Position numbers and translations under genes: made by a program
Shown here: one piece after another, positions 18,201 through 25,860 of the stretch
Position numbering within the stretch: position 1 is the stretch's first letter
Layout of the letters: the number at the start of each line of letters is the position of its first letter
The notes under the pieces: generated by a model
What the model was told of the DNA's origin: nothing
What the model saw: only the letters and a program-made list of their open reading frames with translations
Database searches by the model: none
Source of the DNA: Anaplasmataceae bacterium AB001_6
GTDB lineage: Bacteria; Pseudomonadota; Alphaproteobacteria; Rickettsiales; Anaplasmataceae
Length of the DNA stretch: 64,000 nt
Assembly: GCA_020002265.1 (NCBI GenBank)
Contig: CP048228.1
Coordinates: 372,001 to 436,000, forward strand
Direction of reading: 5' to 3'

Positions 18201-20023
18201 CTGTTGTATCTTATTTTTGGTCTCTAGGGATACAAATACCAAGCTATTATGCAAATTTTATGTCTTATAATGAGCAAATAATTTTTAAAAATTTAGTAAC
18301 AGGTAATAATTCACCAGAAGTTAATGAAAAAATAGTGCATCTTGCCTTAGGGAAAAAGTGTAGTGATATCACTGACTTTACACTACAAGATTATTCAAGA
18401 GCTGCTATAAAATCCACATCACAGATTCTATCTTCTCATTTATATATTCCAACACCTTCTAGTATCAAAGAATCTCAAATTATGGCATTGGGGTTTTCTG
18501 CATGGTTTAGTGGCACCTCTTTATCTAGACTTATGGGTAATTTTTATGCTGAATTTGGTGATGCAATGCCAAATAATGCTAATTTACTTTTCCCTCTTTA
18601 TATGGTTTATGATCTCTATGCAGTGATTGCTAGTTTGGGAGGAGAAAAAGCTTCAGGTTTGATGTCTGATTTCATGTATTTACAAGCAGATTTTATCAAA
18701 GAATTGTTTCAGAAATTAGGTAATAGAAATGCTATGCTAACTGTTTATCAGGAAAAAATGTTGATCAATATTTTAGGATCTGAAAATTACGAAAAGATAA
18801 AAGATGGGATCATAGTGGATAAAGGTTTGGAAAGTGGATTATCGGACCTATCTATGACGCGCAAATATAAAATGGCTGCGCAAGCAGTTATGGCAGTTAC
18901 TAATGCTTCAGAGTTTCTTACATTCTCATATACGGGATGTGATTCTGGTAGGCTATTTGACTTGATTAATGTGGATACCCCAGCACAGGTTGCTCGAGAT
19001 ACTGCTAGAGAAATATTTGCAGTACAGCAATCTCCTCTTGGCGTATGTCCGATTGAAGGAGCAAAAGAATCAGTTCATGCACCAGATTCTTTTACTCAAA
19101 GGAATTGTCAATTTTTTGCTTTTAATAATGAAAGGCAAAAACCCCAATACAACATAGGAGAATTACCTTTTCCGATATGGCGATCAATTTTTACTAATCT
19201 TTTTGGGAAAATTCTACCAACTGCTGCTGCTACTTCCATAAATCTATGTATGAGAAAGGAAATTGGTATTGAACATAGTGATAACTCTCCTGTGAAACAT
19301 GTTGCGAAAGGTATGTTATTTAAGGATTTAATAGCTGGCACAATATCTCAAGTGTTCGGAATGAGTACAAATCCATTAAATAGGAAAGTTGCTTCTGGGG
19401 TAGATTCTTTAGGAACAATATTAGGCGATTTAATGGTTAAAAAGGCTATATCTGGTGTTGAAATGGAGTATAACGATGTTAGAAACTACGTAAGACAAAA
19501 TTCTGCAAAGTTGCATTCTGATGCTGTTAAGCATAGTCCGTATATTAGCTCTGCTAGTATAATCAGTACAGGGGACTATGTGCTTTCTGATACACGTACT
19601 AATGCTTTAATAGGCAATGTAATATCAAAAATATCAGATAAATTTTTACAAGATACAGAAAATATTGCTGAAAAGAAAAGCTTTGAAGATCTTATTTATA
19701 TATATAGAGCGAAAATGGAAAATGCTTCAGATAAATTTATGAATATGCAATCAGATGAGTATGATTCAGCAAAATTTGTTGTTGATGAATTGCAGAATGA
19801 TATTAAGAATTTTCATCATAGTGATTTAAAATGTGAAAAAGATTTTTTGTGTCATAAATTATCTGACAAAATGCACTCTTCTTCAGTACAAATAGTAAAA
19901 TTTCTATCTTGTGAAATGCAAAATTTTCAGCAGAAACATACAGAAAATTGTGTCAGATATTTATCTGATGTTACTATGGAAAAAGAGCGTAATATGGATA
20001 ATTATTTGAGCTTAGGTAATTGA
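15209..20023 (+). CDS. Very large hypothetical protein (1604 residues) with hydrophobic segments
   Basis: A strong ribosome site (AGGGGAGGG) precedes ATG 15209. Residues 1-870 are hydrophilic, helical, rich in Asn, Asp, Ile and Lys, with no repeats. From about 880 to 1420 several hydrophobic stretches occur (near 880-900, 985-1005, 1090-1105, 1122-1145, 1225-1245, 1325-1350), some ending with short Gly/Ser runs; these could be membrane segments or buried helices. The C-terminal ~150 residues are again hydrophilic and helical, with HSDLKCEKDFLCHK and more Cys. No enzyme motif, ankyrin, TPR or leucine-rich repeat is recognisable, and there is no signal peptide. The size and position fit a giant effector or toxin-like protein, which is inference. 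Confidence 0.65.
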   Translation: MNDSLHIEDFFRVLSTKINDRYLYNLYLLYKDILPDTIDDTEKYANLMNIVSSQKLFSEDLKKINDLNILLLQNIIAGLHEISIVNDSNAMIELLDSNIRYVQLLLVSRTSNMIADTVWNTLKVSENEKLKNELFGSLLISNVDIGNFRDIDFIDLEGRSVIRGKFAQCASDILDIGNHYSRNNEYIFNDVAKIHLFILALADFKSVNMDQNRKFENYKEYYGCMIEHISAILTSKNFTESLLNQNRKLSELVKDASIYAIVNDRFYNGSIINPIYFNLQEHFIRILKDGFPNFQFLSDREKTSVIKSSDIFCNEVINLLLHDIEYSKSCTVNDVNKCESYTYAIINSFYKVFALDENISIDYIKYMNLFNITLNYIIEIQNREEFPEGLQCRIISTKIENNICHINDIARQNLEHIQFVEDLDNYENKSDDDFLHKVCQSELAMILSVMSYRASDDYQLNTTIFNAYHNGFANYVNDVNNDKPSNKLYDILPEAWKSYFLNIRSEVINHLDCDRHNRLSNGISAESVLSLNNKSDVAFKPANYAKTNFKMRELYKNSMLDFIDFHKLEDGDNRLNNIGRLIVDSVSSKIKRGQIHINESGKLLRNLISFFVPRNNKEEFLVAIENFITNKKESSYINNLNLYYSHHNHNYVPISDVEQQNKMKNSLEKIASYVKDSGENIDLRSISDSEVSIADVFLVINNITNNMIAALVTDSTARKKFYLSADIVDLYLTLESFSSLRNELLERGIFIEGDISLTIDTQKDANIAHFVSLVCFDHLQIMEESVSRCAYDSYLAVQKKNVDIDNNKTKILLTNIVEMQKLNSKERAIMACYNKFTEKLDSLNIYNSKLNKDLDALLKDINKREGIGITIKNHCKTLSEKYDFVLCMVYFSLLTSAIVGNYLGQRAFEGAKDLADTLNEVNNGDLNILDILHKIPEDIIHEQTSNIVQSININNIREQLQNNLFSLNTSSEIADFYSNNSYPGLPINPISLVSSCVAVVSYFWSLGIQIPSYYANFMSYNEQIIFKNLVTGNNSPEVNEKIVHLALGKKCSDITDFTLQDYSRAAIKSTSQILSSHLYIPTPSSIKESQIMALGFSAWFSGTSLSRLMGNFYAEFGDAMPNNANLLFPLYMVYDLYAVIASLGGEKASGLMSDFMYLQADFIKELFQKLGNRNAMLTVYQEKMLINILGSENYEKIKDGIIVDKGLESGLSDLSMTRKYKMAAQAVMAVTNASEFLTFSYTGCDSGRLFDLINVDTPAQVARDTAREIFAVQQSPLGVCPIEGAKESVHAPDSFTQRNCQFFAFNNERQKPQYNIGELPFPIWRSIFTNLFGKILPTAAATSINLCMRKEIGIEHSDNSPVKHVAKGMLFKDLIAGTISQVFGMSTNPLNRKVASGVDSLGTILGDLMVKKAISGVEMEYNDVRNYVRQNSAKLHSDAVKHSPYISSASIISTGDYVLSDTRTNALIGNVISKISDKFLQDTENIAEKKSFEDLIYIYRAKMENASDKFMNMQSDEYDSAKFVVDELQNDIKNFHHSDLKCEKDFLCHKLSDKMHSSSVQIVKFLSCEMQNFQQKHTENCVRYLSDVTMEKERNMDNYLSLGN

Positions 20024-20168
20024 TCTGTAAATATACAGTAACCATTGTGCTGGTAAATTTAAATAGGTGATATAAAAAATGTTTGAGAGATGATTTATAT
20101 TATAGTGATTTTTTGAGCTGCAATTTTCAATTTTCTGAAGGAAAAAGTCTTGCTCAGTTTGAAAATTA

Positions 20169-21689
20169 TCATCTCTTTAACTCTTTCATGTCAAAGTTTT
20201 TTACATTACTTACTGAGACTTTGGTGATCTCTTTAGAAACTTCTTTGGGTAGTGTTAATTGATTTATATGTTTTTCATGATCATTGCTATTAATTTGCTT
20301 TTCATCGGGTAATTCATATATATTTTTGCTTGATATATCTCTGATATTTAAGTCTTTAGCAATACGTGCATTTTGTTCTATATTGTTCTTGGAATTTTCA
20401 GAACTATCTATTGATTTATACTTGTCATGATCTTTTGAGAAAAGTAAGGGATCTTCATTTGCAACGCGATCCTGATTATTGATTGATTCAGTAAATATGT
20501 TATCAAAAGAGCAGAATAATTCTTCTAATATTCCATCATAGTCAATTGCTCTAAGATCTGCAGAATTTAAGATTATTTCATCTAATTTTTCAAAATTTTT
20601 ATCATCTAAAGATGTTTGCAGTGTAGTGTAAATAAAATCAGAAATCGTAGATATAGTATTAATTGTGGAATCTAACATACTGTTGGTTTCAGTTTTTGCT
20701 AATTCAGAATTTTCTTTAGTTGATTCTGTATAAGATGGAATGATTTGCTTAACATACTCAATTGTATGTTTTATATAATTTGAAACAGCTTTTTGATGTT
20801 TGGATATAATTTTAGTAATGGATTCTATTTTTTTTGCATCATCAGCAGGAATTGTATCTAAATTGCTTAATTTTTTTATCTGTTGATATTCCATATTTAA
20901 TTGCTTTAAAACTAAATAAGACGAAAATGTTTCTAAGTTAATTCTAAATATTGGTGGTGCTAAAAAGCTATCTATGTCATAGTATGGCTTTAACAATTTA
21001 TCATTTATTTTCTTTTCTAATTTTAATGTGACATCTTTAATTATTGATCCTAATAATGGTATTGATTCAATAGCAGAATACGTTGTTTCTCTGATGTTTG
21101 AAGCAGTATCATATATAGTTTCTTTTGGTATTATATAATCTCCCATATCGCCGATTTTATCACTTATGTAACTTAAATTATTTGCATTTTGACTAAATAG
21201 ATGATTTGTCAATTTTAGTATATCATACGGTGTTTTTAGTTTATCTTCATACAGGATATCAGCATTTCCCAATATTACTCTATTAAAAATAGATGTTAAA
21301 GATTCAGGAACAGATTTATCTAGGGGTTGATTATTATTTTTTGTGACAACATTTCTTTCAATAGCAAATTGCTCTTCAAGTGGATATAATCTAAGATTTT
21401 TATCTTTTTCAGCTGTTGTTTTGTCATGATTATTGATAAAAGAGTATTCTTTTTGCGCAGAAGGTCCTATATTTTTCAGTATATCTTCTTCTGTAAGAGA
21501 AGAGATTTTATCTGCTAGCATCTCTGCTGTTATTGGAAATGCATTCATAGAATGCAAATTAATATTTGTTTTTGATGCTTCTTTTTTTGCATTATAAGAT
21601 ATATTTGTTACATCATTTACATAAACTCTCAGACTATTTTGAATTTGTGATAGTAATCCTAAACATTGTATTATTAATATCTTTTTCAT
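20169..21689 (-). CDS. Hypothetical 506-residue coiled-coil protein, candidate secreted
   Basis: AGGAAAGG precedes ATG 21689. The N-terminus MKKILIIQCLGLLSQI resembles a weak signal peptide or a membrane anchor, although there is no clear cleavage site. The body is helical: residues ~175-245 contain an amphipathic run (SAIESIPLLGSIIKDVTLKLEKKIND), and ~260-370 are likely coiled coil. The last ~110 residues are charged and disordered-looking, with EDPLLFSKDHDKYKS, a motif echoed in the 10508-11806 protein. It is convergent with the 1604-residue gene and precedes nothing downstream on its strand; the next gene upstream (21782-22408, same strand) is 92 bases away, so the two may share a transcript. 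The family is not recognised. Confidence 0.6.
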   Translation of the reverse strand: MKKILIIQCLGLLSQIQNSLRVYVNDVTNISYNAKKEASKTNINLHSMNAFPITAEMLADKISSLTEEDILKNIGPSAQKEYSFINNHDKTTAEKDKNLRLYPLEEQFAIERNVVTKNNNQPLDKSVPESLTSIFNRVILGNADILYEDKLKTPYDILKLTNHLFSQNANNLSYISDKIGDMGDYIIPKETIYDTASNIRETTYSAIESIPLLGSIIKDVTLKLEKKINDKLLKPYYDIDSFLAPPIFRINLETFSSYLVLKQLNMEYQQIKKLSNLDTIPADDAKKIESITKIISKHQKAVSNYIKHTIEYVKQIIPSYTESTKENSELAKTETNSMLDSTINTISTISDFIYTTLQTSLDDKNFEKLDEIILNSADLRAIDYDGILEELFCSFDNIFTESINNQDRVANEDPLLFSKDHDKYKSIDSSENSKNNIEQNARIAKDLNIRDISSKNIYELPDEKQINSNDHEKHINQLTLPKEVSKEITKVSVSNVKNFDMKELKR

Positions 21690-21781
21690 ATCCTTTCCTA
21701 TTTATATGAAATTATTATTTTATATTAAAATGATCTCAATGCCTTTGATAAAAGAGATATTCTCTATCATACCCAATGTAT

Positions 21782-22408
21782 TTAACGTCCAGTTGATCTG
21801 GTGTTAGATCTTGTTGATTGCTCTATAGCTGAAGCATTAGATAGGTCATGAGAAGGTTTCTTTAAAATGCTTTTCAATTTTTTTTCTGGTTTTTTTTCGT
21901 TATTTTGTGATAATTTCTTAGATGCTCTGCTCATCTCGTCTATTTCTCTTGTAGTTTTTGTTTCTAAATTATCATTAAATGATACTTTTTTATTTGATTT
22001 TTCTACGTTTTGAGCTGTCTTAATATTTTTATTAACTTCTTTTTTATCTAAATTGCTTTGTCTGTTGTGAGAAGAAGGTTCATTTATAGACACTTTACTT
22101 TTTGCTTCAAAAAACGCCTTCTTATCTAGAAAAGATTGTGTACGGTTATCTTTATTGTCAATTTTTTTATCCGCATCTTGTTGATGTTCGGAGAAACGTT
22201 TTTTTATCTCATCAGAAAAAGATCTTTTTATAGTTTTTTTGCCTCCTGAGTCAAAAAAATTTTGTACGCTATCTTTTGGCTTTGACAAATCCCCCTTTTT
22301 TTCTGATTTCTTTTCCTCTGTATTGCTGAAAGCGCTTTTTAATTTTTTTGTTGTTTGGGAAAGAAAAGACTTAGAACTTCCATGCTGTTTTGATTTTTTT
22401 TCTACCAT
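21782..22408 (-). CDS. Lysine-rich disordered protein with PP1-docking motifs (RVxF and SILK), candidate effector
   Basis: A 208-residue, strongly basic, low-complexity protein with a good GGAGG ribosome site. It has no signal peptide, membrane segment or folded-domain pattern. Two short linear motifs stand out. KKVSF at residues 140-144 fits the RVxF docking consensus of eukaryotic protein phosphatase-1 partners exactly. SILK at 180-183, in the context KSILKKP, fits the second PP1 motif [GS]IL[KR]. Known PP1 regulators that carry both usually have SILK before RVxF; here the order is reversed. Lys/Arg clusters (KKTIKRSF, KKRF) could also serve as nuclear signals. What is seen: composition and motifs. 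What is inferred: export into a eukaryotic host and PP1 binding. It may share a transcript with the 506-residue gene downstream. Confidence 0.65.
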   Translation of the reverse strand: MVEKKSKQHGSSKSFLSQTTKKLKSAFSNTEEKKSEKKGDLSKPKDSVQNFFDSGGKKTIKRSFSDEIKKRFSEHQQDADKKIDNKDNRTQSFLDKKAFFEAKSKVSINEPSSHNRQSNLDKKEVNKNIKTAQNVEKSNKKVSFNDNLETKTTREIDEMSRASKKLSQNNEKKPEKKLKSILKKPSHDLSNASAIEQSTRSNTRSTGR

Positions 22409-23225
22409 CTGATTTTTCCTCCAAAGTATTATTATAATATTATAAGTACAACATATATTTCTCTTAATAATAAACTTATAAACATAATTAATTATTAATT
22501 TTATAAATCTTTTTAATAATAAATATAGTTAATTATTTATATAGTAATTTTAAATAATAATGAATGAAGTTATTATTAACCCACAAAATAGAATAAAATA
22601 TGATGTATAGTTATGAGATATATGTTTTGCTTTGAAAAATTTAAAGCAAAATGGAAGAGAAAATTTAGTGAAATTTTTTCAAAATATTGCTGATATAATA
22701 GGTCTTAAGGTGAATGCTTGGCCCTATGATTCTATAGTGAAAAAGAAAGAATTATGATATATCTGGAATTCAAATAATATGTAGCAAAGAATTTGCCTTT
22801 TTCTTTTCCTATTTATAGAAAATTTTGCTGTTTAAATGCTTTATTTATAAAGCTTATTTATTATGACAATAAAATCACACTATCTAATAGTCTAATTTTT
22901 CTATATCCATTAGCATTTATGCTTTATTTAGCCATATGTGTATCTAAATAGATGCTAATATGTAGAGCATAATTTTTTTGTATATATGTTCTATAAGATA
23001 CACAAATATTTAGCTAAAAATCTATATTAGCTGTCGCATAACAATCCAAGAATAAGTTGTATTAAAGCTTGATTTTTATCCGCAAATTTTAGCATTTTCT
23101 TTATTTTTTTAGAATTTTTACTATACAAATTAAAAAATACCCAGCGGCATTATAAGCTATTTTTCCGTGTTTATTGCTTACTCTAATTGTTAGTTCCTAT
23201 TTTATTATATTACTCTGAGCGAATG
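22409..23225. other. 817-base gene-free stretch
   Basis: Very AT-rich with no intact gene. At 23040-23190 on the minus strand one frame stays open for about 55 codons (containing HGKIAYNAAGYFL) but has no start or ribosome site; this may be a gene remnant. A nested inverted repeat is listed separately. It likely holds the promoter of the minus-strand gene at 21782-22408 near its left end. Confidence 0.4.
22927..23018. repeat. Long imperfect inverted repeat
   Basis: TTTAGC-(4)-TGTGTATCT at 22927-22945 is mirrored by AGATACACA-(8)-GCTAAA at 22996-23018: 9 bp and 6 bp of perfect pairing with unequal internal loops. A further 8-bp pair, ATTAGCAT/ATGCTAAT, overlaps the left side (about 22910-22960). 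It may be a structured RNA end, a bidirectional stop for the flanking minus-strand gene, or the scar of a small mobile element. No flanking target duplication was identified. Confidence 0.35.
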
Positions 23226-24347
23226 TTACATTCTTAAGCATTGCACATTTTCTTTCGAAGATATTACCTTTTCTTTTGCGCTATTGGTTAGTTTTATAGA
23301 TGGTTGCGATTCCGTAAAGACCATAACATCTGTTTCGCTGTGTTTATTACCACTTTTCAAGTATATATCTTCAGATTGAGAATCCGCCTGATTTGCACTA
23401 TTTGTATCATTTGATGATGAAGGTAGGTTATTATCTGGATTTTGTATGTTATCAAAAAAAATATTTTGCTTACAATCAAGATGTAGATCACTACTAAGAT
23501 TACCTGTCTGCAAGTAATCCATTGTATTTATACTTTCGGATTCTTGTGTATTATCAGTCTTCAGACCTTGAATGATTGATGATTCTAGAATTAGAGTATT
23601 ACTATCCATCTCTTGTATACTGCCAAGATCAATTATTGGTTCTTGATCCATTACATAATCACTCAGCATTGGATCTGTAAATGCATCAAAACTTTCAGTA
23701 TCTTGAGCTTGAATATCTGATGAATTCGAAGATTCACTTAAGAGCTGCTGCCAAGAATTCATTGTATTTATAGACTCCGTGGTTTCTGGTGCACTCTCAG
23801 TATCAGAATTCATCAATATCATATCAGTAGAACTAAAAGAATCACAATTGCTGCTTATATTATCATCATCAGAACTAAAATAATAATAATCGACGTTTGC
23901 CTCATCATCAGTATTAGAATTGTCATTTGCCGTATATAGATTGCTACTGCTTGTTTTTTTACCAGAATCATTACCTGTATCGTTATTATCAGATGCCAAA
24001 TTAATATCTTCTGCATCTTCTGATGTGCCTGTCTCTCTCGGTGTTAATTTTCTTTTTTTGGAATCTGATTTTATGGGGAATGTTTTTGAAAATTTTATTA
24101 ATTCTGATTTTAGAATAGGAAAAACATTGGTTGATTCACTTTTTTTCTGAAGATATTCTTCATTTGATTGTCTACTCTTGATAAGCAGTATTTTAGAGGA
24201 ACAATAATCATGATCTAATTTTACCCTGTCAATAGTCGATGACATATGCTTATCATGATCTGATGTTTTAACCTTAATAATTTTCACTTTTTCTGTATTT
24301 TGTGTTTTGCATTTAGTGCTGTCATGTTTGATTTTTACCGTTTTCAT
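23226..24347 (-). CDS. Acidic Ser/Asp-rich protein with a nuclear-localisation-like motif, candidate nucleomodulin
   Basis: A 373-residue protein with two contrasting halves. Residues 1-101 are basic and His/Lys-rich, ending in SKKRKL at 96-101, which matches a monopartite nuclear localisation signal. Residues ~105-350 are highly acidic and rich in Ser, Asp, Asn and Thr, with interspersed aromatic and Leu residues (for example DAFTDPMLSDYVMDQE), a composition like eukaryotic acidic activation domains. A short internal duplication is visible: ESINTMNSWQQLL near 190 and ESINTMDYLQ near 272. No signal peptide or fold is recognisable and no clear ribosome site precedes the ATG. The nuclear role is inference; a simple disordered secreted protein is the alternative. 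Confidence 0.55.
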   Translation of the reverse strand: MKTVKIKHDSTKCKTQNTEKVKIIKVKTSDHDKHMSSTIDRVKLDHDYCSSKILLIKSRQSNEEYLQKKSESTNVFPILKSELIKFSKTFPIKSDSKKRKLTPRETGTSEDAEDINLASDNNDTGNDSGKKTSSSNLYTANDNSNTDDEANVDYYYFSSDDDNISSNCDSFSSTDMILMNSDTESAPETTESINTMNSWQQLLSESSNSSDIQAQDTESFDAFTDPMLSDYVMDQEPIIDLGSIQEMDSNTLILESSIIQGLKTDNTQESESINTMDYLQTGNLSSDLHLDCKQNIFFDNIQNPDNNLPSSSNDTNSANQADSQSEDIYLKSGNKHSETDVMVFTESQPSIKLTNSAKEKVISSKENVQCLRM

Positions 24348-24448
24348 AAAGTGTTATATATTAGCAGAAATAGATTTTATATTTATTTGAAAATTTACAT
24401 TTATTGTGAAATAAATTTGCATTTTTGCAACCTATATTATACGTCATA

Positions 24449-25639
24449 TTATTTATTTGACAAATAATATTGCAATTCTTGATTATTATGAAATATAGAA
24501 ATTTTATTTGATTCCTTATCTTTATTTGTATCAACGTACCCTATGACTTTTGCATCTATATTATATTCTTGTGCTATTTGTATTATGGGTTCTATTGTAT
24601 TTTCATCAATATATATTTCCATTCTTTGGCCCATATTAAATACTTGAAAAGCTTCATGAATTGATATTTTGCCAGTTTCCAAGATAGTTTCAAAGATCGG
24701 GGGAATTGTAATAGGATTATCCTTTATATAATGTAATCCTTTGCCAAAATTTATGGATTTAGTTAAACCACCACCAGAGCAATGTATTATTGAATATATT
24801 TTTTCCTTATAAATTGACAAAATCTTTTTTATTAGAGGAGCATAAGTTCTAGTTGGGGAAAGCAATGCTTCTCCAATCGTCATATTATTTGCACCTGGTA
24901 ATTTATCATCTATTGTGAAGCTACCTTGATAAGCATATTTTGCATCTATTGTAGGGGAAAATGTTTCTGGGTATTTGTCAGCATATGTTTTATTTAAAAG
25001 TATATGTCTTGCTCTTGTAAGCCCATTTGATCCAATTCCTGAATTTTCTTGATCTTCAAAAATTGATTTACCCGAAGACGAAAGAGCAATTATGACATTA
25101 CCTGATTTTATATTGCTTGCATCAATAACATCTTTTTTCTTCATTCGTGTAAATACAGTAGAATCAACCGTTATTGTTCGAACTAGATCGCCCAAATCGG
25201 CTGTTTCTCCACCAGTGATTATTAAATTAATATTTTCTTTTTTGAGTTTGTTGGAAAAATCTTCATATCCTTCGATTACTTCAGATAAAATATTTTTATC
25301 TATTATATGAGCATTACGGCCAATAGTATTTGATAAGAAAAATTGATCAACAGCGCCTACGCATATGATATCGTCTATATTCATCACAGCAGAATCTTGT
25401 GCGATGCCTCGGAATACAGAAAGATCATCTGTTTCTCTAAAATAGAGATATGCCAGAGCAGATTTTGTGCCTGCACCATCAGAATGCATGATAGAACAAT
25501 ATTCTTCTTTGTTATTATATATTATATCATCAACTATCTTACAAAATGCCCCTGGAAATAGACCTTTATCTTGATTTTTAATTGCAAATTTAACATCTGT
25601 TTTTGTTGGAGAGACTCCTATTTTTTTGTATATACTCAT
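24449..25639 (-). CDS. purM: Phosphoribosylformylglycinamidine cyclo-ligase (AIR synthetase), apparently Bacteroidota-type
   Basis: PurM closes the imidazole ring of purines using ATP. The 396-residue length exceeds the usual ~340-350 of proteobacterial PurM and matches the longer form that I know from Bacteroidota. Shared features of that form are the N-terminal DV..AIKN.DKGLFPGAFCKI, EEYC.IMH.DGAGTKSALAY, FRGIAQDSAVMNIDD, GGETADLGDLVRT, GSNGLTRARH, LLSPTRTYAP, HCSGGGLTKS and FNMGQRMEIY. No other purine gene is in the window. It is followed by nothing on its strand within the transcript that explains its presence. Function is well supported; horizontal acquisition is inferred from the resemblance and needs a tree. 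Confidence 0.88.
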   Translation of the reverse strand: MSIYKKIGVSPTKTDVKFAIKNQDKGLFPGAFCKIVDDIIYNNKEEYCSIMHSDGAGTKSALAYLYFRETDDLSVFRGIAQDSAVMNIDDIICVGAVDQFFLSNTIGRNAHIIDKNILSEVIEGYEDFSNKLKKENINLIITGGETADLGDLVRTITVDSTVFTRMKKKDVIDASNIKSGNVIIALSSSGKSIFEDQENSGIGSNGLTRARHILLNKTYADKYPETFSPTIDAKYAYQGSFTIDDKLPGANNMTIGEALLSPTRTYAPLIKKILSIYKEKIYSIIHCSGGGLTKSINFGKGLHYIKDNPITIPPIFETILETGKISIHEAFQVFNMGQRMEIYIDENTIEPIIQIAQEYNIDAKVIGYVDTNKDKESNKISIFHNNQELQYYLSNK

Positions 25640-25860
25640 TGCATACTAAGTGTGTTTACATCACTTCTAGTTTCTCATTTTTATTTTTGAAATTCCAGTT
25701 TTTTAATATTTATACTATTTCAATAAAACCGGATTTTCATATTTTACGTGCATTGCAGATAAGTCATTTATGTATTCTATTTATCGCTTTTGTTTATGCG
25801 TAAGAGACCTTTTTTAAGAAAAGCAGTATTAAAAAATGATTATCAAAGCACTATTCTAAT

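Noticed and set aside
23040-23190. Open frame with HGKIAYNAAGYFL on the minus strand as a transposase remnant
   Set aside because: Only about 55 codons without a start; no transposase motif is recognisable and there are no terminal repeats. It is mentioned only in the note on the gene-free stretch.
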